64,000 nt of DNA, taken from assembly GCA_023213395.1 (NCBI GenBank), contig CM041465.1, positions 90,155,741 to 90,219,740 on the forward strand, read 5' to 3'. The first letter of the stretch is position 1, and every line of letters starts with the position of its first letter. Shown here one piece after another: positions 37,637-50,071 of the stretch. The translations under genes and the position numbers were made by a program. The notes below the pieces were generated by a model, which searched no databases, had not been told where the DNA came from, and saw nothing but the letters and a program-made list of their open reading frames with translations. The DNA comes from Cycas panzhihuaensis. Lineage: Eukaryota; Cycadophyta.

Positions 37637-38182
37637 TATTAAACCTTATGTTTACATATTTAAGCAATGTATTTTATAATGTCTCATTATTGTACGTCAT
37701 GTAAATATGACTTATTGTCTAATATGATAAAATACACACCCACATTTATTTTAGTGACATAACATTATAATTTAAGGGTCAAAATGACCCTTATATACTT
37801 TTGCACACAAGAGAGCCCAAAGGATACTTGTCATATATGTAAAAAGTATAGCTTGGATACTTGACACTTGTCAAACATTAAGCCCCTTAGGTCTCTCCTC
37901 CAACTCTTTATATTTAGACCAATTCTCATGTATTTTGTATAGAGAGTGAGCAGTATTATTATGCTATCGGTTTGCTAATTAAGCATTCATTCTTATTTAG
38001 AGATTGGACCAATTCCTTCTCCTCCATACTAGCATTCTTATGCTTGTGATTTTCATGTTTATGCTTGCTTATATTACTCATTTCAATATTTGCTTTCTTA
38101 TATGCTCATCATCTCATTTATATGCATCTCTTTCTCCTCTTTTAGATCCTTGGTTTCATAGGCTTAATGCCCATTTCTAACA
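37637..38182 (+). repeat. 3' LTR of Copia C2
   Basis: TATTAAACC ... CTAACA; the first G of the terminal TG is changed to A compared with the 5' LTR. Many transitions separate the two LTRs, indicating an old insertion. Confidence 0.92.
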
Positions 38183-38300
38183 TTATGCCTAATAATGATA
38201 TATAACCTAATCTTAGCCTAATAGATATTTTAAACTAAGTACATAATCCACCCATAACTGGGTACATCTCATATGTCATCCACTCAAGATAATTCACCCT
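38183..38300 (+). repeat. Repeat R2, right part
   Basis: Aligns with 40235-40315 ('ccacccataactgggtac' with 'catccataattgggcata'). Last of three R2 pieces separated by the LINE and C2. Confidence 0.7.
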
Positions 38301-39879
38301 TGAATCATTTGTAAATTTTAACTTTAAGGGTCTTCATGGATCATCTCTCATATGCTCACTTCCATTTCAGTCCTTACTATGAGCTTACTTATATAATATA
38401 TTAATAATATGGTAGTGGTTCTAGAACTACAATTAATCGTATATATAAACATCAAGTTATCATTTTTTCCCCTTAGTTATAATGTTTCTCCTATTCTTCT
38501 CTTTGTGGTTGTGTCTCCTTTGGATCTTAAACATGGTAGATTCCTTGTATTAGCTTAGTATGCAAGGCTAATAAACTTCTCTTGTAAGTTCATAAAGAAG
38601 ATATTTAAGGTTTATATACCATTAGAACCCTAACACTACTTTAATACCCTTAACAGGTATAATATAGAATTTAGTTTGGAGAACAACCTTGTTTATTCTT
38701 AGCTTAACCTTATAACATGTGCTTCTTTTAGATAGATATCTTGCTAGTTAGTGGTATTGATAATTCTACTTTAGGCCTTATAAATACAACTAATATTCTG
38801 GCTATCTCTAAATCCAACAACTTGTTAATTATACCTAAACTAATGAGAACTAATATTATCTCCCCTTTAGTGCACCTCTTTATTTTCAAGACTTTAAATT
38901 ATTCAAATGTCAAGGATACTATTGACTTTTCTTATGATAATGTTGGCATATATTTTGGCTTTGGTCTTGTTTTAATAACATACCTTACCAGTGCAATGTG
39001 TTTATCTTCTAATATGTTCCTCTTTTACTACATGTTATTGTTGCCAGTGATATAATCTTCAACATGGGAGTTATAATATCCTTTCCTCTTGTATCACCTT
39101 GAGGTTCTTTTTTATCTTCTTCATCTTTGTCAAACGTTTCTTTCACATCCTAACCTATATGAATAGTCAAGGTTGGAGGAATACCCCTCTTATCATTGTA
39201 CCTTGGTTGATCAAATCTTTAACTCATTTAATTTAATATGCTCTCAATTTGCTTAATTTATTTAATAATTTTTATAATGTTATGTATGATTTCAACCTAT
39301 CCATCTACGAAGAATATTAGTATTACCATTCTAAATTAAAGGATATACCTACAATTGCTAAAATAAACACTCCTTAAAAATAAAATAAAATATATCTTTT
39401 TGGTGGAATGATCATTAAAAAATGCTTCTAATGAGTCTACTTTAAAGTGATGTGGAGCTCTATAGTTTATATAATGATCCTTAAAACTTGGCAAGAAAAT
39501 TTAAGGGATTTGGATAGCAATAACATCCCTCATAAAAATGATGATAAGTTTCTCTCTTCATGTCCAGATTTAGTGGAATATCTTTTAAGGAAAGTAGCCT
39601 CCAAGGCACTCTTAAGGGGGAAGATTAAATTAAGGTTATTTAGATGCCTACATTTACAACATTGTAACAAGTTGAATGGTGGATTTTCAAGTATATCAAA
39701 GGGGGCTAAGAACATATCAAAATTTAATTCCTTATATCTCTCTCTCATTTTTTGCCAAAATATATATAATATAATAGCTCAAAATTTATGGCATAAATGC
39801 AATTAACTCACTTTTAGTGCCCATTTTACCAAATTAGAATGTATATACCTATGAAATAAATTTTTTTCCTAGAAGTCCT
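38301..39879. other. No recognised gene
   Basis: AT-rich. Open stretches at 38741-39055 and 39447-39806 (plus) have no motif I recognise. The latter is the less AT-biased one and might be a remnant of a transposon protein, but I cannot support it. Confidence 0.35.
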
Positions 39880-40310
39880 AATTACTCTAGTACCACTTAT
39901 AACAATATCTAAAGAGGTGTGTTATACAAAAACATAGAATAACAATAGAATTAATCTAAAATAATATAATAACTTTGAAAAGAGAAGAAAGTATCGGAAG
40001 AAGAGATAAGGGAGAATTTGTCTAATTAATAATTCACTAATATATTATTTTTCAAAGTCTCCTTAAGGCGTATATATACTATATTTCTCCCATATCTATA
40101 TAATAAAACTTACATTGTTTTAATCTACCTCGCAACTCTAGTATTATTTAATTATCCAAAGGTGTGCCACAAGTTGACACATTATCCTAAGGCATGCCAC
40201 AAACTAACATGTCACCTTTGTACACATTATCTCTTTGAATGTAATAAGCCATAAATCTAAACCTAAAATAAGTCTTAAACCAAGTATATCATCCATCCAT
40301 AATTGGGCAT
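39880..40310 (+). repeat. Repeat R2, uninterrupted copy
   Basis: Continuous version of R2. It shows the empty LINE site ('attcactaatatattattt' at about 40028-40046) and the empty C2 site ('tacacattatctctttg' at about 40218-40234). Family not identified; no coding content. Confidence 0.75.
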
Positions 40311-43300
40311 AGAGTAGAGAATCTCTACTTACTTAACGACCATTACACTTACTCTTTTTCAATACTTATATGGGAGAAGAACATAATGTGGTATTAATAC
40401 TTACATATATGGCAAAGATAATTTACTTTAATATGCATTATCTAATTTTAAATATTTTTCTTTAATTAATTTAGCAAGGCCTAGTTGTATCCCTTTCCTA
40501 TATATATCATGTGATTTATTGTATTGAATATTAAGTTAATAAATAATATTTACTTTTCATTTAAGTAAATTGCCATACCTTACCCATTATGAAGAAGGAA
40601 TCCTTTTTTTATATGCTTAGTTTTTCTTTGATGATGTATACAAGTCCAATACCTAGAAGCAAGGCATGCAGAAGACTTTATATTAAATGATTAGTCACAT
40701 CAACTCTACTATAGCTAGTGAGATACTAAGTTGATGTTTTCTCTTCGTCCTATGTCTAATTATAAGCATTGTCGATGCCGATTATACCCCATAATTTCTC
40801 TTATACTAAGCTTGGTTAATAAGAGTCAAATCTACTCATAACAATAAGTGGTTTGCTATTTATGCTTGTGAGTGCTAAAAAAAAAAAAATTTAACGATAG
40901 TGAGTTATACATGGTCTAATCTTGGACAGAAAGAAATTTATTTAGTATAAATACTCCATTGATTACTTTTGTTAAGATAACATTGACTATGTTTAAATAA
41001 TTTCAAAGATTCTATACATTGATAATTAAATAAAGCCTATATGGGATTATCTTCATATCGCCATTTATCTATAACATGAATAAAATAGAGATATAAAAGG
41101 GATGAGGGGTTTGTTATATACCAAATTATTAAAAATGTTGTAAGAAGTGTTTTGTTTGGAAGTATTTGCTACCCTTAAGCAAAGCTTTGTGTCATGCTTT
41201 CCTCATAAGTTAAAGGTGGACTAGGGTCATATTATGGGCTTATGAGTATGTTGAGTTAAAGTCAATTGTTGCTAGAGAAAGACCATGGATCATTATTGGC
41301 CTTGCATGGTAGTTAGGTTTATATTTATTTTTACAAAATAAAGGAACCCTATCCACTAACTAGCCTATATATGGTAAGGGAAAGTTTAAATCTATTTGCA
41401 TAAGCCCTAGGTTTGATTTACCTTACAATTGGGATAATGTTCCAAGAGATGTAATGATCAAAATGACCTTAGAGTCTCTAGTTAACCCTCCATGGCAATT
41501 ATGCTTATAACTTAATTTGTAGATTAATTATTAGCCATATTGTTTTTTAAGCCCTATTATGTATTACATGGAGGTGGTGTAAAATGATGTTCCTTGCCTT
41601 TATTTTTATCCATGCATATATTCTTTCACGTTTAATGATCATATCACATTCAAATGATAAAACTGTTAACAAATAGGCAAAATTATTAGCAATGTATATG
41701 AAAGTATCATTGCTAATTAAGGATGAACTCCCAATTAAATAAGAAATGGTTTTTATTAGTCGATGAAATATTTTGCCAAACATGAATGTTCATTTTAGTG
41801 TATTAGGTTTGTGTGGATATATGGGGAGGGAAATGATGAGTATAAATAATCTCTCCTATAGTTTACATGCTTGATCATTCATAGGTATAAGTATATTTGG
41901 TTTAAATTAGTGTGTAATAAATATTACCATAATTTGTCACTATTTTACCTCCAAACATGTAACACTCAATGAAATATTTTGTTAAACATGAATATCTATT
42001 TTAGTATATTAGGTTTGTGTTGATATATGGGAAGGGGAGCAACGAGAACATATAATCTTTCATAAAGTATGCATGACCAATCATCCACTTTATAAGTATA
42101 TTTGGTTTGAATTGGTAAATAATAAATGTTGTGGCAATATGCCACTAGCATAAAATTTTAAGCTTATTTCATTTGTCTATAATGGACTTGTATCTTATTA
42201 TAATTGTTATGATTATTTTTATATATATATTTTTTATTATTATTATTATTTTTTAAGTATCCAGGTTAGACATTAGGCCACATCGGTAAGTACTACCTTT
42301 TGACATAAAAATGTTCCAGGTTCGACCTCTAGGGGGTTTATAGGGATGAATGGAATGAAAGAGTGACAAACATCGACAATTTAATAATTTCTAATCAAGT
42401 AGGCTAAAGCTAATATAGATGTTTTTTTTTTTTTTTTTGTGAATAAAACATGCCATGTGATAAGTAGACCTTAATTATATTGATTTCATTGTAATGATGC
42501 ATCATGAAAAGTAACACTTTTTCATAAATTTTCATCTAAAATTTAAGTGAGGACGTTGATAATGGTTGCTACTTCTCATTCTTAGCCATGCTTAATTGCT
42601 CCTTATATCATAATTTTAAGCTCATTATGCTCCAAATACAATAAAACAAGGTTTAATATCTTTTTTTACTCTAGCCTGGTATGGGTTAGTTTGATGCTAA
42701 TTATTGATAAGTTGAACAACCCCATTTAATTTATAAAGCCTTGTGAAAGCATAAAGTGAGGGCCTCTTATGGGTGTAATGATTCTTCATTATTGATATCA
42801 TAAGTGTAGTGGATTAATTGGGTATTTATACTAAGCAGACTATGCCAACCTGATCATGGGCTAATGTTGCATGTATGGTTATTCAATCCCATAATGTTAT
42901 GATATTTTATCAATTGTTGGATTGTGCTACTAAATTGAACCTTTTTTTTTACTATCTATTTTTAACTTATTTAGTTTTAGACCTCTCTGTCTATCTTATT
43001 CTTTATTGATTATTAGTCATGGAATCCTTCTAAAGAAGTTATAACTGAGACAAAATTCCTTTCCCCTTTTTTTAATTGAATTATATAATTCTTTAATTAC
43101 AACCAAAAGAAAAATAATAAAGGGGCCAAAAAAGAGAATGCCATCCCTCTATCTCTTTAGATAATACTTCAAACTATATAAGATCCTTATACAAGAATAA
43201 ATAGAGTAAAAAACCTTATTTGGTTTTTTTGTTAGTACTCTTTTAAACATTCACAAATCTAAGGTCTCATAAGCAATGTGAGGAATGCGACTTAAGTGGT

Positions 43301-43390
43301 TGTTTCTTAATTAACAATAATGGCCCTATGAATTCTCAAGGCCAAATATTGCTTCCATATACCATTATGCAAACAACACATTATGATGCC
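40311..43390. other. No gene seen; AT-rich with tandem repeat
   Basis: Nothing coding recognised. Contains the 206-bp tandem repeat (41763 on), a TAT/ATT run near 42225-42256 and a T run at 42421-42439. Confidence 0.4.
41763..42140 (+). repeat. 206-bp tandem repeat, two units
   Basis: Units begin at 41763 and 41969 with 'atgaaatattttg', and both contain 'attaggtttgtgt', 'gatatatggg' and 'agtatatttggttt'. Roughly 80% similar by eye. Confidence 0.8.
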
Positions 43391-44732
43391 TAAATGTTCA
43401 TAATTTTTAATCATTGGAATAACTTCACTTACCTCCTAGTCCCATGGAGGGGGTTAGGCTCTAGAAATTCTAGTGTAAGGGGTTCCATGTCTAGGAAAGG
43501 GAGCCCCGCTCGCAGGAAGAGAAGGAATCTCTTTCAATTCCTATGTAGTGGAATCGTTGAACTCTCCTCCCTTTAGTAACTGAAAAAATGTGGAGGGCTA
43601 CGTTGAGCAGAAACTATTGGAATAAATTATACATATACAGTAACTACATGGTACATTCTCTATTGTTGCGCCGATAGGCGCCCTTAGATGACTTTGGTGA
43701 GGGAGGCGAGGGGTCTCCACTTAGGGGCGGAGTTACTTCCATTAGAAAAAAACAAAATAAAAAATTACGTGGCCCGTTATAAATGAAAGCTCGTTATCTT
43801 TGTTGAAGTATAACCGCATACACCCATTATAAATGAAAGCCTGTTATCTTCGCTAAAGTATAACCGCATACAGACATTGGTTAAATACATAAAAGTGATA
43901 TACATTTGCATAGGACACGGCTTGGGTTTGCCCATCGTCTTCCATTCTTCCGTTTCTTACCGACATCTTTTGACTAGTGGGGAGCGCTACAAATACGCCT
44001 ATCGACATTCATAAACTGTTATAGTCTGCACTAGTTATTATCATTATCACTATTCATCCCACCATTGTCCTTGTTCACTCTACCATTGTCACTATTCATT
44101 TGACCATCATTATTGTTATACTTGACAAATTTGAAAGAATGACAAAGAAAAATAATCACTTTTATAAAATCATATTTTTCATTTAGACTCCATAAAAGCT
44201 ACAACAAAATTACAACAAAATCACTACAATTTTTACAAAACCCCTCTCGATAAAACTAAGAAGTTAGAGTGGTTCCCCCCTCTCAAGCTTGTCAAATATG
44301 TAGCCACTGTGATAGGCAACAAAAAAAAAAAAAAGAAAAAGGGAAGAGACCGGAGGGGACCTTGCCCTAACTTTTTAGTTACTTATATCCCACGTCACAT
44401 AGGTGGGTTTGAACCGTTGATTGTGGTCTCGTAATAACGAGAGGTATTGACCGATGCGCAAACCGTTTGCGTGGGTTAGGTTATGTTTTAACCTCGCAGA
44501 CGAAGGAACAAACATAAAATACAGCTTCTTTTGACTTTGGTACAGATATTAACGGTGACCTTTTAAGTCTCAAGGTCCAGGCAGAGCCTGCCCGTAGAGG
44601 GGAGTTGTAAAGGCCCCTCGAAGGTCGAATAAGGTCGACCGAAGTGGAACGAAATAGACCAAATTCAAACCAATTTCGCACGCCCTAATTTTCCCAGTTT
44701 AATATTTTGTGGTGCTGAAAAAATTTAGCATA
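43391..44732. other. Upstream region of the plant gene
   Basis: Less AT-rich than the flanks. Holds a G/C-rich patch at 43440-43570 with no motif, the 50-bp tandem repeat (43773-43872), short Ser/His-like low-complexity sequence at 44040-44110, and presumably promoter and 5' UTR of the gene starting at 44733. No clear TATA box could be chosen. Confidence 0.4.
43773..43872 (+). repeat. 50-bp tandem repeat, two units
   Basis: Units 43773-43822 and 43823-43872 share 'ttataaatgaaagc' and 'aaccgcataca', with a few differences. Located about 0.9 kb upstream of the predicted start codon. Confidence 0.88.
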
Positions 44733-45890
44733 ATGTCGAGTTCTGCAACGAAGTCTGCGGGAGAAAGTGTGTGTATTTTTTCTGAGTACAGCCTATGATT
44801 TCAAACCGTTGTGCACCGAATTCGATTTTACTATATATTTCCATATTAGAAAACCTTCAACTTCTGAATTGAAAGAAGTGACTTTAATTCAGCGGGTGCT
44901 TTTCGAAGGGTTTAATCAATTGTATTTTGGCTCGCAGGTGGAAAAGGACGAGGAGGATGTATTTGAACCACTTTTTGACTACGGCCGCATTCAATCTCCT
45001 ATACTTGTTGATGATGGTTCGTATTTTCGTTTTTATTTTTTTTCTTGGAAAATTTCTCCTCTCATTTTTCATTTTTAGATTCGTTTTTCACTCATTTATT
45101 TATTAAAAAAAAATGGTCGGGGTAGATATACTCCCTATTTTTAAAATTGATTGATTCAGCTATTTATTTTAAATTTAATCTTGATTTTTAAATTTTATTT
45201 TTATCATTTCATTCATTTTGTGATATCGTACTGTTTTTTCGCTGCTTTGAATATAGCAGAAGATCGATTAAAATACTTCTTTGAATAAAAACTCCCTTGA
45301 GTGCAGATGAGAGTGATGATGTTGTGCAGATTGTCCACTTTGACCCAACACTTGAATCAAAGCAAAAGAAACGCTCACGTTCTTATGTAAGTTTACTGCT
45401 CAGGATGGATTCCCACAGCTGGTGATGATAAAGTAAAGTTCAATCACAGTGCACTGGATAACCCTACTTAGTTTAACATAACAATGCGTGGAGTTCGGTA
45501 AGGCTGCGAATATAAAAGAAAATCCTAGTAAAGAGGTGGATGAGTGGTTGTACAGTTGCTATTAGTTCAACTTAATCGGGCGTGAACATCCGTCCTTAGT
45601 ACGTTTCAGGTCAAATATCAGTTTTCTGCAATATCTGGTTATCGATTCTAGTTGATGTCGGAAGAGTTTATTAGCAGTAACTATGGGCTTTCGGGGAAAG
45701 TTACCTCTTTTTGTCAGTGAATAGTTTTTCAATGATTTTGTCTGCAGGACAAACGAGAACTACCAAAAGAAATCATGCCTAGCATAGAAACCAAAGAAGC
45801 CGAAGAAGAAGACTGGTTACCCCCACCTCCCAAAAGCATTAAAGTAATGCGGATTTCTACTGATGGAAATACTGTTCTGTCAGAGCTGAG
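44733..45890 (+). CDS. 5' exons of a plant Rad60/SUMO-like-domain family gene
   Basis: Four exons can be placed: 44733-44768 (ATG start, tentative), 44938-45016, 45307-45386 and 45748-45890, with GT-AG introns. Their phases agree at every junction (0, 1, 0), and the donor GTAAGT at 45387 is excellent. The N-terminal protein is acidic and includes 'EDVFEPLFDYGRIQ', an Asp/Glu-rich linker, a basic 'KQKKRSRSY' patch, and 'EEEDWLPPPPKS', then 'VLSELR' at the last donor. The pair 'EPLFDY' plus 'DWLPPPP' is what I recall from plant ubiquitin-like superfamily proteins ending in a Rad60/NFATC2IP-type SUMO-like domain; that domain would be encoded by later exons, not seen. No stop lies in the joined frame. 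Exon 1 is the least certain. If the first intron is ignored, a different N-terminus is possible. Confidence 0.7.
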
Positions 45891-48800
45891 GTACTTTATG
45901 AAGCTTAGTGGTTTGTCTGCTAGCACAGTTGCAGGACGCAACGTCAAAATCTGTCCGGTCTAGGGGTAAATTTGGGTTGAAAATTGACTGTTGTCCATTG
46001 CATTCATAGATTGATCATGTTTAACATAGTGGCTGCTGCCCATCACATATCTCTATTCTGGACCGAGCATTGCCTGTGACATCCCTTCTATTAGTTTAGT
46101 TACATTGGGCAAACAATAACCGTCCATTTTCTTAGGTTTCTTCAAAGGAGAGTGACAGATGCTAGGCTTGGACATGCATGTCCATTTGTACAATCAAGGG
46201 GATTGTTTGATTTACGAGAAATTCTAATTAGAGCATTGAATGGCATCTATCCCCAGTTGTATTAGCTGTGGTTGACATATGCAGTTGTTTTGTTTGTGCT
46301 CTGCTCTGTAAGATCTAGTTGCCTTGATTGCTGGGTTAAATGCATACAGTTTTAGCACATGCAATTGTACAGATTTTTGGCTATTTGTATTTTGTTGTTT
46401 GTTTTTTGATGTGCATTGTAATTTACAGTTCAATGCTATTTTAAATTTTGTTCTGGAATGCGCAAGTATAAATAATTGATGCTTGTGAGGTGTAAACTCG
46501 TAAATCATTTCAGCATGACATTATCCCAGCTGTAGAATTTCAATATTGCATAGCATATCCTATGGCCAATGATAATTAACTACTGATAGAAGGGAGAAAA
46601 CAACTTCTTTTAACTGCTGCATTCTCAGAGGAACATCTGATCAAGGCCATATGGGTTCCAATCAGCTGTCTGTAGAGAAACAGAAAGCCCTTGCAATCCA
46701 CACAGCAGTGAGGACCACTTCATCAATGGGTGCTTAACACTCCAAGAGAAGCCCGCAAGCTGCATATTTCCTATAAGTTTTGAAGAAGGTCTTCAGTGCC
46801 ATTCTACCTATCAGAACATTAGCCAAATGAGATGGATCAAGAGATATTATTTTCTAGAGGTTCTTGAGAGTAGATGCTAAAACTTCCTTGAAGGTTGCTC
46901 TTAATATTGGCATTTGAATTGATATTGAAACTTCATGAATGCAAATATGGTATGAATCAAATTACAATGGGCTTTGTTCACCTTATTACATGTTTTACCA
47001 TGGTAGCCTCTAGATCCGATTCCCAATCTTCTTTGTGCACTTCAACCCAATGGGTGTTGCACTTTTCTTGGCACACAATTGGGTGAGGAGATACAAAGGA
47101 ATGAACATTATTAGATGGCTGTCCAACTTGTTGATCCTCTTGATGGAATGCATGATCTTGATGACATACTTCTTCATTGTCTTATGTTAAAATAATGGAG
47201 TATGCTTGCTCTTTATCATAGAGCATATGAGTTTTACCCAATTTATTTTGGCACAAGTAATATTATCTCTTCCTCCATCATTTATTTTGTTGAGGAAACC
47301 TGGTTTTAAATAACCAAAACCAGCCACCAAGATATATCTATTTTGCAACAAGAATAATATTCAAAACTGTAACCAAGTGCAAGTACATAAACTAGAGATC
47401 ATTAAATATATACACGAAAGCATACACATTATTAAGTACACCAGATATAATGTGGTAAAACCTTAGCAGAGTGTTAGGGAAACATCCACACAAGAAAGAT
47501 ATCGATCTTTATTAATCAAGAATGAAAGATTTGTACATGCAGTCGTCACAGAATTCTCACAGTAGCAACAACTAATAGTCGCCCACTCACAATGTAATGC
47601 AATACAATACAATGCGATACAATTACCCTAAAGTGGGTTACATAAGAAGGTACATCAATCGTAACCATCAGATTTAGGTCTTTTTGATGAATTGCCTAGA
47701 TTCTCTTTACAATTTAATAGGTTTTGAACCCTAGCTTTTTGTTTCAGGGACTATCACCCGCATCCCCCAGCCAAGGGGGGTTGCCGCCCCTCTTGGATCC
47801 CCTTGAGGAAAAGTTGGTGGAGAAAACCGCGCCGAAAAAGGTCCAAAATTTTAGCTTCCTCATAATTGTTGTCACATATCCAACATATTTTTCACTTAAG
47901 AAGTGAAGTAAAGATCATGTGTTTTTTCATAGCTGTCAAGTTCTCTCCCCACTTTGTCAAAATGACCTTGCTTTCATTAAAGAATCTTTCTTCCACTTCA
48001 TTCTATTCTTTTTTTTTGTTTGAAATTTAAGGGTCTCTTCAATAAGGTGTACTAATTGGTAGAAAGCCAATTCATTGTCAATCTCCTTACCTAACCTCTA
48101 ATACTCAAAATACTCTTTTGTAGTTCTATTGGTTATAATTTGATTGGATATTTCCTCAATGCTATTCTCTCCCCTTCCTCCTCAAGTTACATTTAATAGA
48201 TATTGGGATCTATGTGGTTCATCTTGCTTGAAATTGTGTATCCTGTTTCGATATTCCATCCATGGGAATTCTTCCACGAAGAAGACAAATAACTTGGACG
48301 GGGGAAGATGCGCTTTGTGTGAATAAAGAGCAATGAATGGGAAACATTTTTAAAAAATGAACATTATAGAAGCATAAATGAGATTTATATGTGGGAAACC
48401 CCACAAAGGGAACAAGCACATGAGTGAATAGTTATTCCATTCACAATAAATCACTCAAATTGTGCATGAGAGGTTGCCCCTTTAATTAGAGCATCATCAC
48501 CCATTGTTTAACCAATCACATCAAAGCAGCACTATATCATCCAATAGTAAATGCATTAGTGAGATGAGCACTTGGTATCAATTAGAACCAATAGACAAAG
48601 GAGAGCACCCTCATCCATCTTAACAATCATCATTAATTGAGCCAAATTTTGCAATTAAAAGCATATCAAAGATTTTTGTTGTGCTTCATTGATTAATATC
48701 TGTATCAAGACATAATCAAAATACACCTTGCAACCACTCATTTCGAAGGTATGAAAGCTAGCTTTCTAATGATTTAGACGAAATTGAATTCCAACATCAT

Positions 48801-49516
48801 ATGGAGGAGATATGACCAAAATAGTGTCAACATGCCATATAAAAATGAAAACATGCCATGAAAGGGGGTTTAACCCCCTTCGTCAAAAGCTCTAGGTCAC
48901 ACACAAAGCCCATATGATCTCTTCATGGGGTTAGGTGGACTTCAAACCATTTTTCATTATAGTTTAATGCACTTATAAACTTTAGAAAGTGAAAAATTAA
49001 ATTAATTCATAAAATTTTCAACACAAACTTGTGTGCATGGCCATGAAGTTTTGGCAATGCAAAAGTGACAAAATTCAACCATTTTTGATGCGAACAAAGA
49101 CAAATCTAAGCTGCCACAACCCATAAATGCCTTCAGAACATGCCATGCTCTGATTTCTTTATGAAATCATGAAGAAATATGTGGTTTATACTTACCAAAA
49201 CCATCCCAAATTGCCTAAACTCCAATATGAGGGTTTCAAGAGGGATTGTGAGTTGTTGTGGCAAATTTGAGCAGATAAATGGCTGAAATAAGATGGTAGA
49301 GGCACAAAGCAAACCATGGGCACCCAACATAGCCATCCAATGATGAAACCATAGTGCAATAGAGGTGCCAACATGTATTAAAGATGCTCGAGGCAAACTT
49401 GAGGCTGCCAACACCAAAAAATACCATTGCAACATGTTGCCAACACATAACTAGCTGCTAAAATAGCCATAACACTTGCCCAATGTGCATGAGCTCACCC
49501 GCAATAGGTTGCTACC
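45891..49516. other. Long intron or intergenic; no further exon seen
   Basis: Starts at the donor after the last recognised exon. I found no continuation of the gene (expected Lys/Glu-rich helix, then SUMO-like fold). A G/C-rich patch at 47745-47830 gives a Pro-rich reading but looks like a dispersed repeat. The A-rich sequence at 47460-47560 resembles LTR sequence without a partner. Confidence 0.4.
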
Positions 49517-49640
49517 ACATGGAGAATGCCCTATGATGGGTTAGAATTGAATTTCTTCTCAAGATCACCAAGGAGTACACATGGAGAATGCCCTATGATG
49601 GGTTAGAATTGAATTTCTTCTCAAGATCACCAAGGAGTAC
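49517..49640 (+). repeat. 62-bp exact tandem duplication
   Basis: Units 49517-49578 and 49579-49640, identical as far as I can read, starting 'acatggagaatgcc'. A recent duplication close to the 3' LTR end of the minus-strand C1 copy. Confidence 0.93.
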
Positions 49641-49701
49641 ACTAAAAAAAAAGTGAAAAACCTTGCCCAATGTATGTTGCAATTTACCAGTAGGCAACAA
49701 C

Positions 49702-50060
49702 TGTTGGAGCAATGGATCTAGGTTGCCCACTCTAACACTTCACAATGGCAAACATGAATGGAGACAAGAGCAAGAATGCACTCAAGATACAAGAGGCAAA
49801 TTTGAGAGCTCAAAAGGGGATATGAGATCACTAACTCATTCCTTTGGATTTGACCTTTTATTGATAAGAGAATTTGGTTAGGGTTTTCCGGCCTAAACAA
49901 ATTCACATGAAACTTAAGTGAAATTACATAGATGCACATAAAGTGCGTTTCACTTAAGTGAGCATTATAACATTACATTAGAGTCACTTTTCCTAACTTA
50001 TGGAATGACTCTTATTAATCTAATTCTAATGCAAACGACCTTAGGCATTAACACCTTTCA
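49702..50060 (-). repeat. 3' LTR of younger Copia C1 copy
   Basis: On the minus strand it runs TGAAAGGTGTTAATG ... GCTCCAACA, 359 bp, related to the LTRs at 3417 and 10814 (same start, and 'CCTAGATCCAT' near the end). A TATA-like AATAAAAGG lies near 49858. The flanking 5 bp are ACAAC (49697-49701); the partner lies beyond the window. Confidence 0.88.
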
Positions 50061-50071
50061 ATGCCCCCCTT
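50061..50071 (-). other. Polypurine tract of younger C1 copy
   Basis: AAGGGGGGCAT on the minus strand, directly before the 3' LTR. Confidence 0.85.

Larger units (their letters stand above)
30862..38182 (+). mobile_element. Copia retrotransposon C2 (complete layout, dead)
   Basis: A 7.3-kb Ty1/Copia element of a lineage different from C1. Parts in order: 540-bp 5' LTR, Met-initiator primer site, leader of about 2 kb, gag, protease, integrase, RT, RNase H, a run of 12 G as polypurine tract, and a 546-bp 3' LTR. Flanks are TTATA (30857-30861) and TTATG (38183-38187), a target duplication with one change. Coding is broken by many stops, and catalytic residues of protease and integrase are altered. 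It inserted in the same R2 copy as the LINE. Identification firm from the Y-I-D-D and other motifs. Confidence 0.92.

Noticed and set aside
38741-39055. A 104-codon plus-strand open frame
   Set aside because: Ile/Leu/Asn-rich composition expected from AT-rich DNA, no motif, no related copy in the window.
45891-45963. Open extension of the last recognised exon of the plant gene
   Set aside because: A canonical donor at 45891 fits the phase and the family pattern; the extension is read-through into the intron.
47724-47906. Pro-rich open frame
   Set aside because: G/C-rich patch resembling dispersed repeat sequence; no domain, no splice partners.
49133-49448. Three overlapping minus-strand open frames
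   Set aside because: Three frames open at the same place with no motif; likely chance.
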